In this document: positions 1 through 5,504 of the stretch, one piece after another
Layout: each line of letters starts with the position of its first letter
Numbering within the stretch: position 1 is the first letter of the stretch
NCBI GenBank assembly: GCA_934271235.1
Contig: CAKQQT010000036.1
Span: 1 to 7,219 of the forward strand
Direction: 5' to 3'
DNA from: an uncultured Clostridia bacterium
GTDB lineage: Bacteria > Bacillota > Clostridia > Peptostreptococcales > Anaerovoracaceae
Length of the DNA: 7,219 nt
Notes under the pieces: generated by a model
What the model was told of the DNA's origin: nothing
Database searches by the model: none
What the model saw: the letters and a program-made list of their open reading frames with translations, nothing else
Program-made: the position numbers and the translations under genes

Positions 1-758
1 TGCAGCACGCTGTCCACTTCCAGATTGTTCAGTCCGGTAAAGATGCTCTCCTTGCTGATCCGAAGGCACCCGGTGATCACGCCCTTTTCCAGATATGGAT
101 TCGTCTTGAGCGCAGATTCAAACAGAGAGCGGATAAAGCCGATCATTTCTTCGTAAAATCCGTGCATGTAGGCGTTTTCCAACGGCACGTCGTACTCATC
201 AATGAGGATGATGGTCTTGTTTCCGTGATATTTGGCCAGACACGCGGAGAGGAAACCGAGCGCGTCGATATACAGACTGTCATCGTCCATGATCGCAGAC
301 ACGGCCTCAAAGCGCTTCTTTTCATCCATCGCCAGGGTTTCTCCCTGCAGGACATATTTGTGGCGCTTGTATTCCTCGCTGATGCGTTTCTTCAATTCCA
401 TATAGGCCAGTGCGTAGGTATCCTGCTTTGCAGACTTTAGGGTTAGGAAGATCACCGGATACTGCTGCCTGTGCTTGAGGATTTCTTCTCCGCAGTCCGT
501 GATGGCCAGTCCGTCAAAGAGATAACCGTTATCAATCTTTTCGCCTTTTTCGTTGATCTCCTCTTCAAAGAAACGCCGGATCATAAACTGGTTCAGCGTC
601 TTGCCAAAACGGCGCGGCCGCGTGAACAACGTAACTTTTGCGTTGCTTTCGATTAAGTCTTGTATCATCAAAGTTTTATCGACAAAGTATCCGTCTTTCT
701 CGATCAATTCCTTGAAATCTTCCACTCCGATGGAGATTTTCTTTTGTTTTGTTTCCAT
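1..758 (-). CDS. AAA-ATPase-like protein (N-terminal 252 residues; runs off the window)
   Basis: The frame is open from ATG 758 to the window edge, giving 252 residues without a stop. The opening is typical of the AAA-ATPase_like family: GVEDFKELIEKDGYFVDKT near residues 11-29, then a degenerate P-loop TRPRRFGKT (46-54), a Walker B-type strand IILIDEYDVPL (183-193), and the family signature near 228-245 (ITGCLRISKESIFTGLNN). Members usually run to about 500-560 residues and end in a PD-(D/E)XK nuclease-like domain. That half is outside the window, so a nuclease is expected but not seen. A ribosome binding site AAAGGAAG lies 8 nt before the ATG. The gene has its own promoter just upstream. Biological role is not established for the family; many copies occur in gut anaerobes and Bacteroidetes. 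The family call is firm, a cellular function is not claimed. Confidence 0.9.
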   Translation of the reverse strand, partial: METKQKKISIGVEDFKELIEKDGYFVDKTLMIQDLIESNAKVTLFTRPRRFGKTLNQFMIRRFFEEEINEKGEKIDNGYLFDGLAITDCGEEILKHRQQYPVIFLTLKSAKQDTYALAYMELKKRISEEYKRHKYVLQGETLAMDEKKRFEAVSAIMDDDSLYIDALGFLSACLAKYHGNKTIILIDEYDVPLENAYMHGFYEEMIGFIRSLFESALKTNPYLEKGVITGCLRISKESIFTGLNNLEVDSVL

Positions 759-827
759 ACACCCAGCTTCCTTTCGCCCTTGCATTTCTCTGTTTTTATC
801 TTCTCGCACATCCACTTTTCATAATTT

Positions 828-856
828 AGTATACTTGATTTTGCGAAAATAGACAA
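828..856 (-). promoter_or_regulatory. Sigma-A-type promoter for the AAA-ATPase-like gene
   Basis: On the minus strand TTGTCT (851-856) is followed by a 17-nt spacer and TATACT (828-833), about 70 bp before the ATG at 758. The -35 box starts two bases after the stop codon of the upstream DUF998 gene. No hairpin terminator is visible between the two genes, so some read-through from the TetR/DUF998 unit is also possible. Confidence 0.7.
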
Positions 857-857
857 C

Positions 858-1481
858 TTATTTTTGCTTCATGCAGAACAGATGAAGCCCCAGCGCCGCA
901 TTAACCCCCGTCGCGGCAAACACGCTGAAACGTTCCACAACGCCGAAGTGATCGACAGGAACAATTTTCATACCCATTGCACCGACGAGCATCATACCGA
1001 GGGCAATCGCTGCGCAGACTCCGTAAGAACGGCAGTCCTTGTTCTTTATCCCGGCAGCAAGGATCACGGACAGCGATACGATGGACAGCAGCACCACCAA
1101 AGCGGTGACGACCATGTGCATGACATCCTGAAATGCACCGGCATAACCGCTGTCACTGAGCGGGAACATGCGATATCCGACCGCTGAGGTCCACTCCATC
1201 ACGGCGAACAGATAAATTCCGGAGCGGAGCAGTTTGGTCTTCTGACCTTGGATACCGATACAGACGACGGTTGCGCAAACAACCTCGCACACGTTATAAA
1301 GGGCGCTGAGCTGATTCCATAATGCAAGCGACGGTGCATTGGCAGCGCTCAGGTCACTGACGGCCTGCGCCATCCAATCATACCCCGGATAAGCAAGCGG
1401 CGCAAACGCCACTGCCGCCGTATAGGAAAGGAAGCTGACAACTCCCAATATCCCAAGCTTTTGTATCAAAGTTTTTTTCAT
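858..1481 (-). CDS. DUF998-family integral membrane protein
   Basis: This is a 207-residue, very hydrophobic protein with about six predicted membrane segments, near residues 10-30, 58-77, 86-104, 120-143, 154-173 and 186-203. After the first segment comes YPGYDWMAQAVSDLSAANAP (31-50), which matches the conserved region of DUF998 proteins, where a Ser-Asp-Leu motif follows helix 1. ATG 1481 is chosen because GAGGAGG lies at optimal distance before it; a TTG five codons upstream (1496) would place that Shine-Dalgarno inside codons 1-3. The gene starts 47 nt after the stop of the TetR gene on the same strand, so the two are almost certainly co-transcribed and the repressor probably controls this protein. 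Transport, lipid-related or stress roles are all possible; no substrate can be read from the sequence. Confidence 0.85.
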   Translation of the reverse strand: MKKTLIQKLGILGVVSFLSYTAAVAFAPLAYPGYDWMAQAVSDLSAANAPSLALWNQLSALYNVCEVVCATVVCIGIQGQKTKLLRSGIYLFAVMEWTSAVGYRMFPLSDSGYAGAFQDVMHMVVTALVVLLSIVSLSVILAAGIKNKDCRSYGVCAAIALGMMLVGAMGMKIVPVDHFGVVERFSVFAATGVNAALGLHLFCMKQK

Positions 1482-1528
1482 CGTCTTCCTCCTCAAAAAA
1501 ACGCCGTACAGGACTGCGGGAATTGCGG

Positions 1529-2215
1529 TCAGTACTGCGTCTTTGCGTCCGGCTGGTTTCTGATCTGCTCATGGCAGTCACCGCCTTGTGAACTGCCGCT
1601 GTGGACCATACGAAAAAAGAGCCGCACATGGTTTCGAAGCTTCTCGAGACATTCGCTTTCCCTTTCCGGCTGGCGGTCACAAATCCCAATGAGCGTTACG
1701 ACCGGCGCGACATACAGCATAGCCAGCGCATCCGGATCTTCGGCCGTAATTTCGCCCGCCGCGATCAAAGCACGGAAAATGTCGGCATGGTAATCCAAAA
1801 CTCGCTCCACATAACGCTTGGTGTAGAAATCTGCCAGTTCCGAAGATCGAAATTGCTCAAGGGTCATCATACGACGAAAGCGGCTGACGGTATCCTGATG
1901 GAGCGAATACTCGAAGATCTGCCGAACCTTTTCAAAAAGAGCCTCTTCCGTGATCTCCGTGAAAACCGGAATATCCTGCTTCACATCTTGTACATGTATA
2001 TTGATCTTGTCGGTATCTGCTTCATATTGCGCAGACGTAGACTCTATAATGGCGTTGAAAATCGCCTGCTTACTCGGAAAGTGGTTGTAAAGGGATGGTG
2101 CCTTGATGCCAACCGCTTCTGCGATCTCTCCCACACTGACGGAATCATAGCCTTTTGCTGAAAACAGCTCCAATGCATGGTCGAGGATCTTCCGCTTCGT
2201 GTCGTCCCTCTTCAT
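1529..2215 (-). CDS. TetR/AcrR-family transcriptional repressor (cassette 2)
   Basis: This 228-residue protein has a classic TetR N-terminal DNA-binding domain: TKRKILDHALELFSAKGYDS (6-25), then the helix-turn-helix SVGEIAEAVGIKAPSLYNHFPSKQAIF (27-53), with the family's SLYNHF recognition-helix end. The rest is a helical, divergent ligand-binding and dimerisation domain. ATG 2215 has AGAGAGG 7 nt upstream; the in-frame GTG at 2221 would sit directly against that ribosome binding site and is less likely. A perfect 8+8 palindrome lies between its -10 box and the start codon, so autorepression is likely. The downstream DUF998 membrane gene is the probable regulated partner. The inducer is unknown. 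The C-terminal tail (after about residue 205) is polar and likely disordered. Confidence 0.93.
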   Translation of the reverse strand: MKRDDTKRKILDHALELFSAKGYDSVSVGEIAEAVGIKAPSLYNHFPSKQAIFNAIIESTSAQYEADTDKINIHVQDVKQDIPVFTEITEEALFEKVRQIFEYSLHQDTVSRFRRMMTLEQFRSSELADFYTKRYVERVLDYHADIFRALIAAGEITAEDPDALAMLYVAPVVTLIGICDRQPERESECLEKLRNHVRLFFRMVHSGSSQGGDCHEQIRNQPDAKTQY

Positions 2216-2229
2216 TTTCACACCTCTCT

Positions 2230-2247
2230 AACTAACGTTCGTTAGTT
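2230..2247. promoter_or_regulatory. Palindromic operator of the cassette-2 TetR gene
   Basis: AACTAACG-TT-CGTTAGTT is a perfect inverted repeat with 8-bp arms and a 2-bp centre. It begins 2 bp downstream of the -10 box and ends 14 bp before the TetR start codon. Size, symmetry and position fit a TetR-dimer site that blocks promoter clearance, giving negative autoregulation. Binding by this particular TetR is an inference from position. Confidence 0.85.
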
Positions 2248-2249
2248 TA

Positions 2250-2277
2250 ATTATAGCATCTTATTTTCCCATGTCAA
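2250..2277 (-). promoter_or_regulatory. Consensus sigma-A promoter of the TetR/DUF998 unit
   Basis: Both hexamers match consensus exactly: TTGACA (2272-2277), a 16-nt spacer, TATAAT (2250-2255). Such a strong core promoter directly followed by an operator suggests tight repression with high output once released. The -35 box lies inside the last codons of the short frame at 2261-2305. Confidence 0.87.
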
Positions 2278-2305
2278 GGATCTTTTTATAGCCGGGTTCA
2301 ATCAT
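2261..2305 (-). CDS. Possible 14-residue small ORF with a good ribosome binding site
   Basis: ATG 2305 is preceded by CGGAGG at 7 nt and opens MIEPGYKKILDMGK, stopping at TAA (2261-2263). It lies 47 nt after the stop of the 157-residue membrane protein, so it could be the third gene of cassette 1. Its end overlaps the -35 region of the cassette-2 promoter. The peptide resembles a normal cytosolic protein N-terminus more than a toxin or a membrane peptide, so it may be the stub of a gene cut off when the next cassette arrived. No homologue is recognised. A good Shine-Dalgarno in front of so short a frame may also be chance. Confidence 0.33.
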   Translation of the reverse strand: MIEPGYKKILDMGK

Positions 2306-2352
2306 TCAAAATCCTCCGTAACCGAAAACTGCCGCAGTATCAACGAGTATTC

Positions 2353-2826
2353 TTATGCCGGCCCCGAATGAAACGATTGGAGTGACACCGTCATATGCGC
2401 TGCACCGAAGATCAGCATGATCAATGCGGCCGGAATGTTGTGCAGCCAAATGGTTGCGCACAAATAGTGTAATACCGGAAATACCGCAAGCGGCATCGGG
2501 ACAAAGAGAAAGCTTCGACTCAGCAATTCTATCTCACGTCCGCCCATAAAATAGCGCATCCATACAGCATAGTACAAGATCAAAAAAACAACCGCTAAGC
2601 AAAGCCACATACTCTGTAAGTTGATCGTTTCCCGGCTCACCAGGATTGTGATCGCGAGCAAATAAGCGATACGGCTGATCTGCTCGATCATCTCGATCCA
2701 ATGCGTGACAGCCGCAGGCGTTTCCGCCTTTTCGGCCGGAGGAAAAATAACGTATGCAAGATTAATCAGCATCGGCAAGATGAAGATCGCCAGGCCGATC
2801 CATGAAAAGGATACTTTTAGGTTCAT
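2353..2826 (-). CDS. Small multi-pass membrane protein co-transcribed with TetR (cassette 1)
   Basis: This protein of 157 residues has four or five hydrophobic segments, near residues 8-29, 47-65, 73-91, 104-124 and 132-149, joined by short loops; the one long polar stretch (30-46) contains FPPAEKAETPAAVTHW. No enzyme motif, metal site or signal peptidase site is evident, and the family is not recognised with certainty. Its ATG overlaps the TGA of the upstream TetR gene in ATGA, and only a weak AGGTG precedes it, so translation is probably coupled to that of the repressor. This tight link makes it the likely effector of the TetR switch, perhaps a small transporter, an efflux-associated or an envelope-stress protein. 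No substrate can be inferred. No clear terminator follows it. Confidence 0.83.
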   Translation of the reverse strand: MNLKVSFSWIGLAIFILPMLINLAYVIFPPAEKAETPAAVTHWIEMIEQISRIAYLLAITILVSRETINLQSMWLCLAVVFLILYYAVWMRYFMGGREIELLSRSFLFVPMPLAVFPVLHYLCATIWLHNIPAALIMLIFGAAHMTVSLQSFHSGPA

Positions 2827-3428
2827 AACACAACACCTGCTTTCACGGCAAACTCCGGCAGTTTTGTCGGCTTCCCGTAAATTGCGATCAGCGCACGGAA
2901 TTCTCTGCGGAATGCCTCCCGAAGTTCTGCTTCTTTCAGGTGCAGATGATCCGTATTTGCAAGAATGGCCAGACCATAAGTATAATAGATCATGTCCTGA
3001 TGGAAACGGCGTGCAACATCCGCAGGATAACCGAACTCCTCTGTGATCACATCGATGACTTCCGATGTCAGAACATCATTTTGGTAGGGACCCCGCGGTT
3101 CTTCTTCCAGATAGAGCCAACGGAAAAACTGTTTCTCCTCTGCCGCAAATTTGACGAATCCCATCCCATAGCTGCTGTAGCGACTGTCATTTCCCTCATG
3201 GATGCGGATGGAGTCTCGTACACGCTGCGTGTGCATCCGAATGGCACGTTCGGTCAATGCAGCTTTCAGTTCATCCATGTTCTGAAACGAAAAGTAGATT
3301 GGCTGTGTCGAACAGCCCAGTTTTTTTGCGACACTGCGGGCATTGACGGCCGAAAAGCCCCCGTCACGCAATACCTCGACCGCAGCGTCGATGATCTCGT
3401 CTTTTGAAATTCTTTTTTTTGCTGACAT
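2823..3428 (-). CDS. TetR/AcrR-family transcriptional repressor (cassette 1)
   Basis: This 201-residue protein has a TetR-type N-terminal domain: KRISKDEIIDAAVEVLRDGG (5-24), then the helix-turn-helix around NARSVAKKLGCSTQPIYFSFQNMDEL (29-54). The middle region GMGFVKFAAEEKQFFRWLYLEEEP (88-111) resembles the WHG-type ligand domains of clostridial TetR proteins, and the tail is rich in basic and aliphatic residues. ATG 3428 is chosen because GGAG lies 8 nt upstream; ATG 3434 is only 2 nt from it. The in-frame upstream extension to 3530 would run through the promoter and operators and is rejected. Its stop overlaps the start of the membrane protein gene. Two operator copies cover its promoter, so strong autorepression is expected. 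Confidence 0.92.
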   Translation of the reverse strand: MSAKKRISKDEIIDAAVEVLRDGGFSAVNARSVAKKLGCSTQPIYFSFQNMDELKAALTERAIRMHTQRVRDSIRIHEGNDSRYSSYGMGFVKFAAEEKQFFRWLYLEEEPRGPYQNDVLTSEVIDVITEEFGYPADVARRFHQDMIYYTYGLAILANTDHLHLKEAELREAFRREFRALIAIYGKPTKLPEFAVKAGVVL

Positions 3429-3446
3429 ATTCATCACTCCTAAATA

Positions 3447-3478
3447 ATAACGACATGTTATATATAACGATTTGTTAT
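3447..3478. promoter_or_regulatory. Tandem duplicated operator overlapping the cassette-1 promoter
   Basis: Two 15-bp near-palindromes, ATAACGACATGTTAT (3447-3461) and ATAACGATTTGTTAT (3464-3478), are separated by AT. They match at 13 of 15 positions, and each has ATAAC/GTTAT arms around a 5-bp centre. The pair also forms a larger imperfect palindrome centred on 3462-3463. The distal site touches the -10 box and the proximal one lies in the 5' leader. This fits cooperative binding of two TetR dimers, as inferred from spacing of about 17 bp centre to centre. Confidence 0.8.
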
Positions 3479-3505
3479 TATATAGTAAAAAAAGAATCTT
3501 GTCAA
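3477..3505 (-). promoter_or_regulatory. Consensus sigma-A promoter of the TetR/membrane-protein unit
   Basis: TTGACA (3500-3505), a 17-nt spacer containing a T-run, then TATAAT (3477-3482): a perfect core promoter. The -10 box overlaps the edge of the distal operator half-site. It lies about 50 bp upstream of the chosen TetR start at 3428. Confidence 0.88.
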
Positions 3506-3541
3506 GGGTCCCTTTACCACATACTTTCATGTGCTTTTACG

Positions 3542-3580
3542 AAAAACAAGAAAGAGGCTTCCGATCGGAGACCTCTTTCT
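3542..3580 (-). terminator. Intrinsic terminator of trpB2
   Basis: On the minus strand, starting 22 nt after the trpB2 stop, a 32-nt near-palindrome (3549-3580) with arms AGAAAGAGG and CCTCTTTCT and an inner TCCGATCGGA core is followed by TTGTTTTTC. It separates trpB2 from the TetR cassettes. Confidence 0.87.
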
Positions 3581-3602
3581 GTGGTTTCTTATGAGCTATG
3601 TT

Positions 3603-4997
3603 CTATTCTCGATTCTGCGGAATATCCGGGATACCCGCGAAGCCTTTCGCCAGGTCTTCATCGGTCGGGATATAGTCGCTCATTTCGCCGTCGTTGTACT
3701 TCTGATATGCGACCAGGTCGAAATAGCCGGTTCCGGTGAGTCCGAATACGATCGTCTTTTCTTCGCCGGTCTCCTTGCACTTTAAAGCCTCGTCAATGGC
3801 CGCTTTAATGGCGTGGCTGCTCTCCGGAGCCGGCAGGATACCCTCAATCCGCGCGAAGGTTTCTGCTGCCGCAAAGACTTCGGTCTGCTCCACAGCTCTG
3901 GCTTCCATATATCCGTCATGATACAGCTGCGATAAGGTGGAGCTCATGCCATGGAAACGCAGGCCGCCTGCATGGTTGGCCGACGGAATGAAGCCGCTTC
4001 CTAAGGTATACATCTTTGCCAGCGGACAGATCATGCCGGTATCGCAGAAGTCATACTTAAACTGTCCGCGGGTAAAGCTCGGGCAAGAGGCCGGTTCTAC
4101 AGCGATGATCCGGTAATCGGCTTCCCCTCTCAATTTTTCGCCCATAAACGGAGCGATGAGACCGCCGAGGTTGGAGCCGCCGCCTGCACAGCCGATGATG
4201 ATGTCCGGTTTGATACCGTATTTATCCAGCGCCGCTTTCGTTTCCAGCCCGATGATGGACTGATGCAGCAAAACTTGGTTCAGCACGCTGCCAAGTACAT
4301 ACCGATAGCCCTCATGGGTCGTTGCGACTTCTACCGCTTCCGAGATCGCGCAGCCAAGGCTGCCGGTCGTGCCCGGAAACTCTGCCAGGATTTTTTTACC
4401 GACTTCCGTAGTCGTCGACGGGGACGGTGTTACATTCGCGCCGTAGGTCCGCATGACCTCACGACGGAATGGTTTCTGCTCATAGGATACTTTTACCATA
4501 AACACCTTGCAGTCCAGGCCAAGGTAACTGCAGGCCATGGACAGCGCAGTACCCCACTGTCCGGCTCCGGTCTCCGTCGTTACGCCCTTCAATCCTTGTT
4601 TCTTGGCGTAATAGGCCTGCGCGATCGCGGAATTCAGTTTATGGCTCCCGCTGGTATTGTTTCCTTCAAATTTGTAATAGATCTTCGCCGGAGTACCCAA
4701 CTTTTCTTCCAAACAGTAAGCACGGACCAGCGGCGCAGGACGGTACATTTTGTAGAAATCCTGAATCTCCTGCGGGATCTCGATGTAAGCGGTCGCGTCG
4801 TCCAGTTCTTGCTGCACCAGTTCTTCACAGAATACCGCAGAAAGTTCTTCCGCAGTCATCGGTTTCCCGGTGCCCGGGTTCAGCAGCGGCGCGGGTTTTA
4901 CTTTCATGTCGCTGCGCACATTGTACCATGCCTTTGGCATTTCTTCTTCGGTCAGATAAATTTTGTAAGGAATCTTTTGTTCATTCTTTGCTGTCAT
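3603..4997 (-). CDS. trpB2: TrpB2-type tryptophan synthase beta chain-like PLP enzyme
   Basis: This 464-residue protein is full length for the TrpB2 (TIGR01415-type) branch, which is longer than the ~400-residue TrpB1. The PLP lysine is K120 in NNTSGSHKLNSA. The catalytic glutamate is E142 in the substrate loop ETGAGQWG (142-149), and the PLP-phosphate loop is AGGGSN (271-276). The N-terminal extension with PYKIYLTEEEMPKAWYNV (10-27) and the C-terminal EGILPAPESSHA (385-396) and GLTGTGYFDL are also typical. The enzyme condenses indole with serine, or an activated serine such as phosphoserine in some archaeal TrpB2, to give tryptophan. ATG 4997 has GGAGG 8 nt upstream; ATG 5012 would contain that site within its codons. 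No trpA or other trp gene is nearby, which fits indole salvage. A tryptophan T-box precedes it and a terminator follows, so it is a single-gene unit. Confidence 0.96.
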   Translation of the reverse strand: MTAKNEQKIPYKIYLTEEEMPKAWYNVRSDMKVKPAPLLNPGTGKPMTAEELSAVFCEELVQQELDDATAYIEIPQEIQDFYKMYRPAPLVRAYCLEEKLGTPAKIYYKFEGNNTSGSHKLNSAIAQAYYAKKQGLKGVTTETGAGQWGTALSMACSYLGLDCKVFMVKVSYEQKPFRREVMRTYGANVTPSPSTTTEVGKKILAEFPGTTGSLGCAISEAVEVATTHEGYRYVLGSVLNQVLLHQSIIGLETKAALDKYGIKPDIIIGCAGGGSNLGGLIAPFMGEKLRGEADYRIIAVEPASCPSFTRGQFKYDFCDTGMICPLAKMYTLGSGFIPSANHAGGLRFHGMSSTLSQLYHDGYMEARAVEQTEVFAAAETFARIEGILPAPESSHAIKAAIDEALKCKETGEEKTIVFGLTGTGYFDLVAYQKYNDGEMSDYIPTDEDLAKGFAGIPDIPQNRE

Positions 4998-5042
4998 CGT
5001 TTTTTCCTCCATATTCTTTTTCTGAGTATGGGTCAGGCAATC

Positions 5043-5077
5043 AAAAAATCCTGTCCCAAAATCTGCTGGGACAGGAT
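5043..5077 (-). terminator. T-box-controlled transcription terminator
   Basis: ATCCTGTCCC (5068-5077), a 10-nt loop, then the perfect complement GGGACAGGAT (5048-5057) and a run of six T. Its 5' arm shares UGUCCC with the antiterminator, so the two helices exclude each other. It ends about 30 nt before the trpB2 ribosome binding site. Confidence 0.92.
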
Positions 5078-5324
5078 GTAAATGCAACCTGCGGTGCCAC
5101 CCGGCTTGACGCTTTCCGCGCCCGACTCATCGCGTACATTCATACGCAGCTCTTTGTTTACGGAGGAGTTACTCCGTCTCACCTACTTTCGCCGTTCTTT
5201 CTGTCAACGGTGTTTCAGCTCGCCCTCAGGAGTCCATTCCGATCTATGGTGCATACTGCAATCCCACCGCCTGCAGCTCTCTGTGATGTCCGGTATAGAA
5301 CGTACTTGCTCTCCCTCATCGGTT
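5043..5324 (-). promoter_or_regulatory. Tryptophan-specific T-box riboswitch (trpB2 leader)
   Basis: The leader has the ordered parts of a T-box. The Stem I base GATGAGGGAG begins at 5320, followed by an AGTA motif, and CAGAGAGCTG and GGTGGGA distal elements follow. The specifier region GGAATGGACTCC carries UGG at 5234-5236, a Trp codon followed by a purine. Several small hairpins come next (for example ACGGAG/CTCCGT at 5161-5178). The T-box itself is GGGTGGCACCGCA (5090-5102). UGGC can pair with GCCA of tRNA-Trp, whose bacterial discriminator base is G. GGG (5100-5102) and GCA (5090-5092), around the 7-nt bulge UGGCACC, pair with UGUCCC (5068-5073), which is also part of the terminator 5' arm. 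Uncharged tRNA-Trp should therefore allow trpB2 transcription. Confidence 0.94.
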
Positions 5325-5330
5325 TCCTGC

Positions 5331-5360
5331 ATTATATCACGTCATTTCGTGTTTCGTCAA
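5331..5360 (-). promoter_or_regulatory. Promoter of the T-box/trpB2 transcript
   Basis: TTGACG (5355-5360), an 18-nt spacer, and a perfect TATAAT (5331-5336). This puts the transcript start near 5324, just before the Stem I sequence, as expected for a T-box leader. Confidence 0.82.
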
Positions 5361-5389
5361 CACATTTTTTCATATTTTTTGTATAAATC

Positions 5390-5412
5390 AACAAACAAAA
5401 GGGTTGTTTGTT
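5390..5412. repeat. Short perfect inverted repeat upstream of the trpB2 promoter
   Basis: AACAAACAA (5390-5398), centre AAGGG, TTGTTTGTT (5404-5412). It lies about 30 bp upstream of the -35 box. It lacks a clear downstream T-run on the minus strand, so it is not a convincing terminator. It could be a regulator-binding site; no protein is assigned. Confidence 0.5.
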
Positions 5413-5436
5413 CCGTATTCGATTCCTCTGCTATAC

Positions 5437-5473
5437 AAAACACGCACCCGAGAAAATCTTCTTTTCCCGCGTG
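5437..5473 (-). terminator. Probable terminator of the aldo/keto reductase gene
   Basis: Starting 31 nt after the reductase stop, minus-strand CACGC (5469-5473) pairs with GCGTG (5441-5445), and an inner GGGAAAA/TTTTCTC stem with one mismatch closes a 5-nt loop. A 4-nt bulge interrupts the 3' side. TTTTG follows. The bulge and short T-run make it a moderate candidate. Confidence 0.55.
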
Positions 5474-5504
5474 CGCGCAAAATTCCGATGTTTTTATTCG
5501 GATC

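Noticed and set aside
1..758. AAA-ATPase-like gene as part of a new defence system
   Set aside because: The visible half is a standard member of a common family, with no partner gene in the window; its C-terminal half cannot be seen.
1601..2161. Plus-strand 186-codon open frame
   Set aside because: Antisense to the well-supported TetR gene; no ribosome binding site or recognisable domain.
3429..3530. N-terminal extension of the cassette-1 TetR to 3530
   Set aside because: It would translate through the -35, -10 and both operators; ATG 3428 has the properly spaced GGAG.
4263..5081. Plus-strand 272-codon open frame
   Set aside because: Antisense shadow of trpB2, which has a complete set of catalytic motifs on the minus strand.
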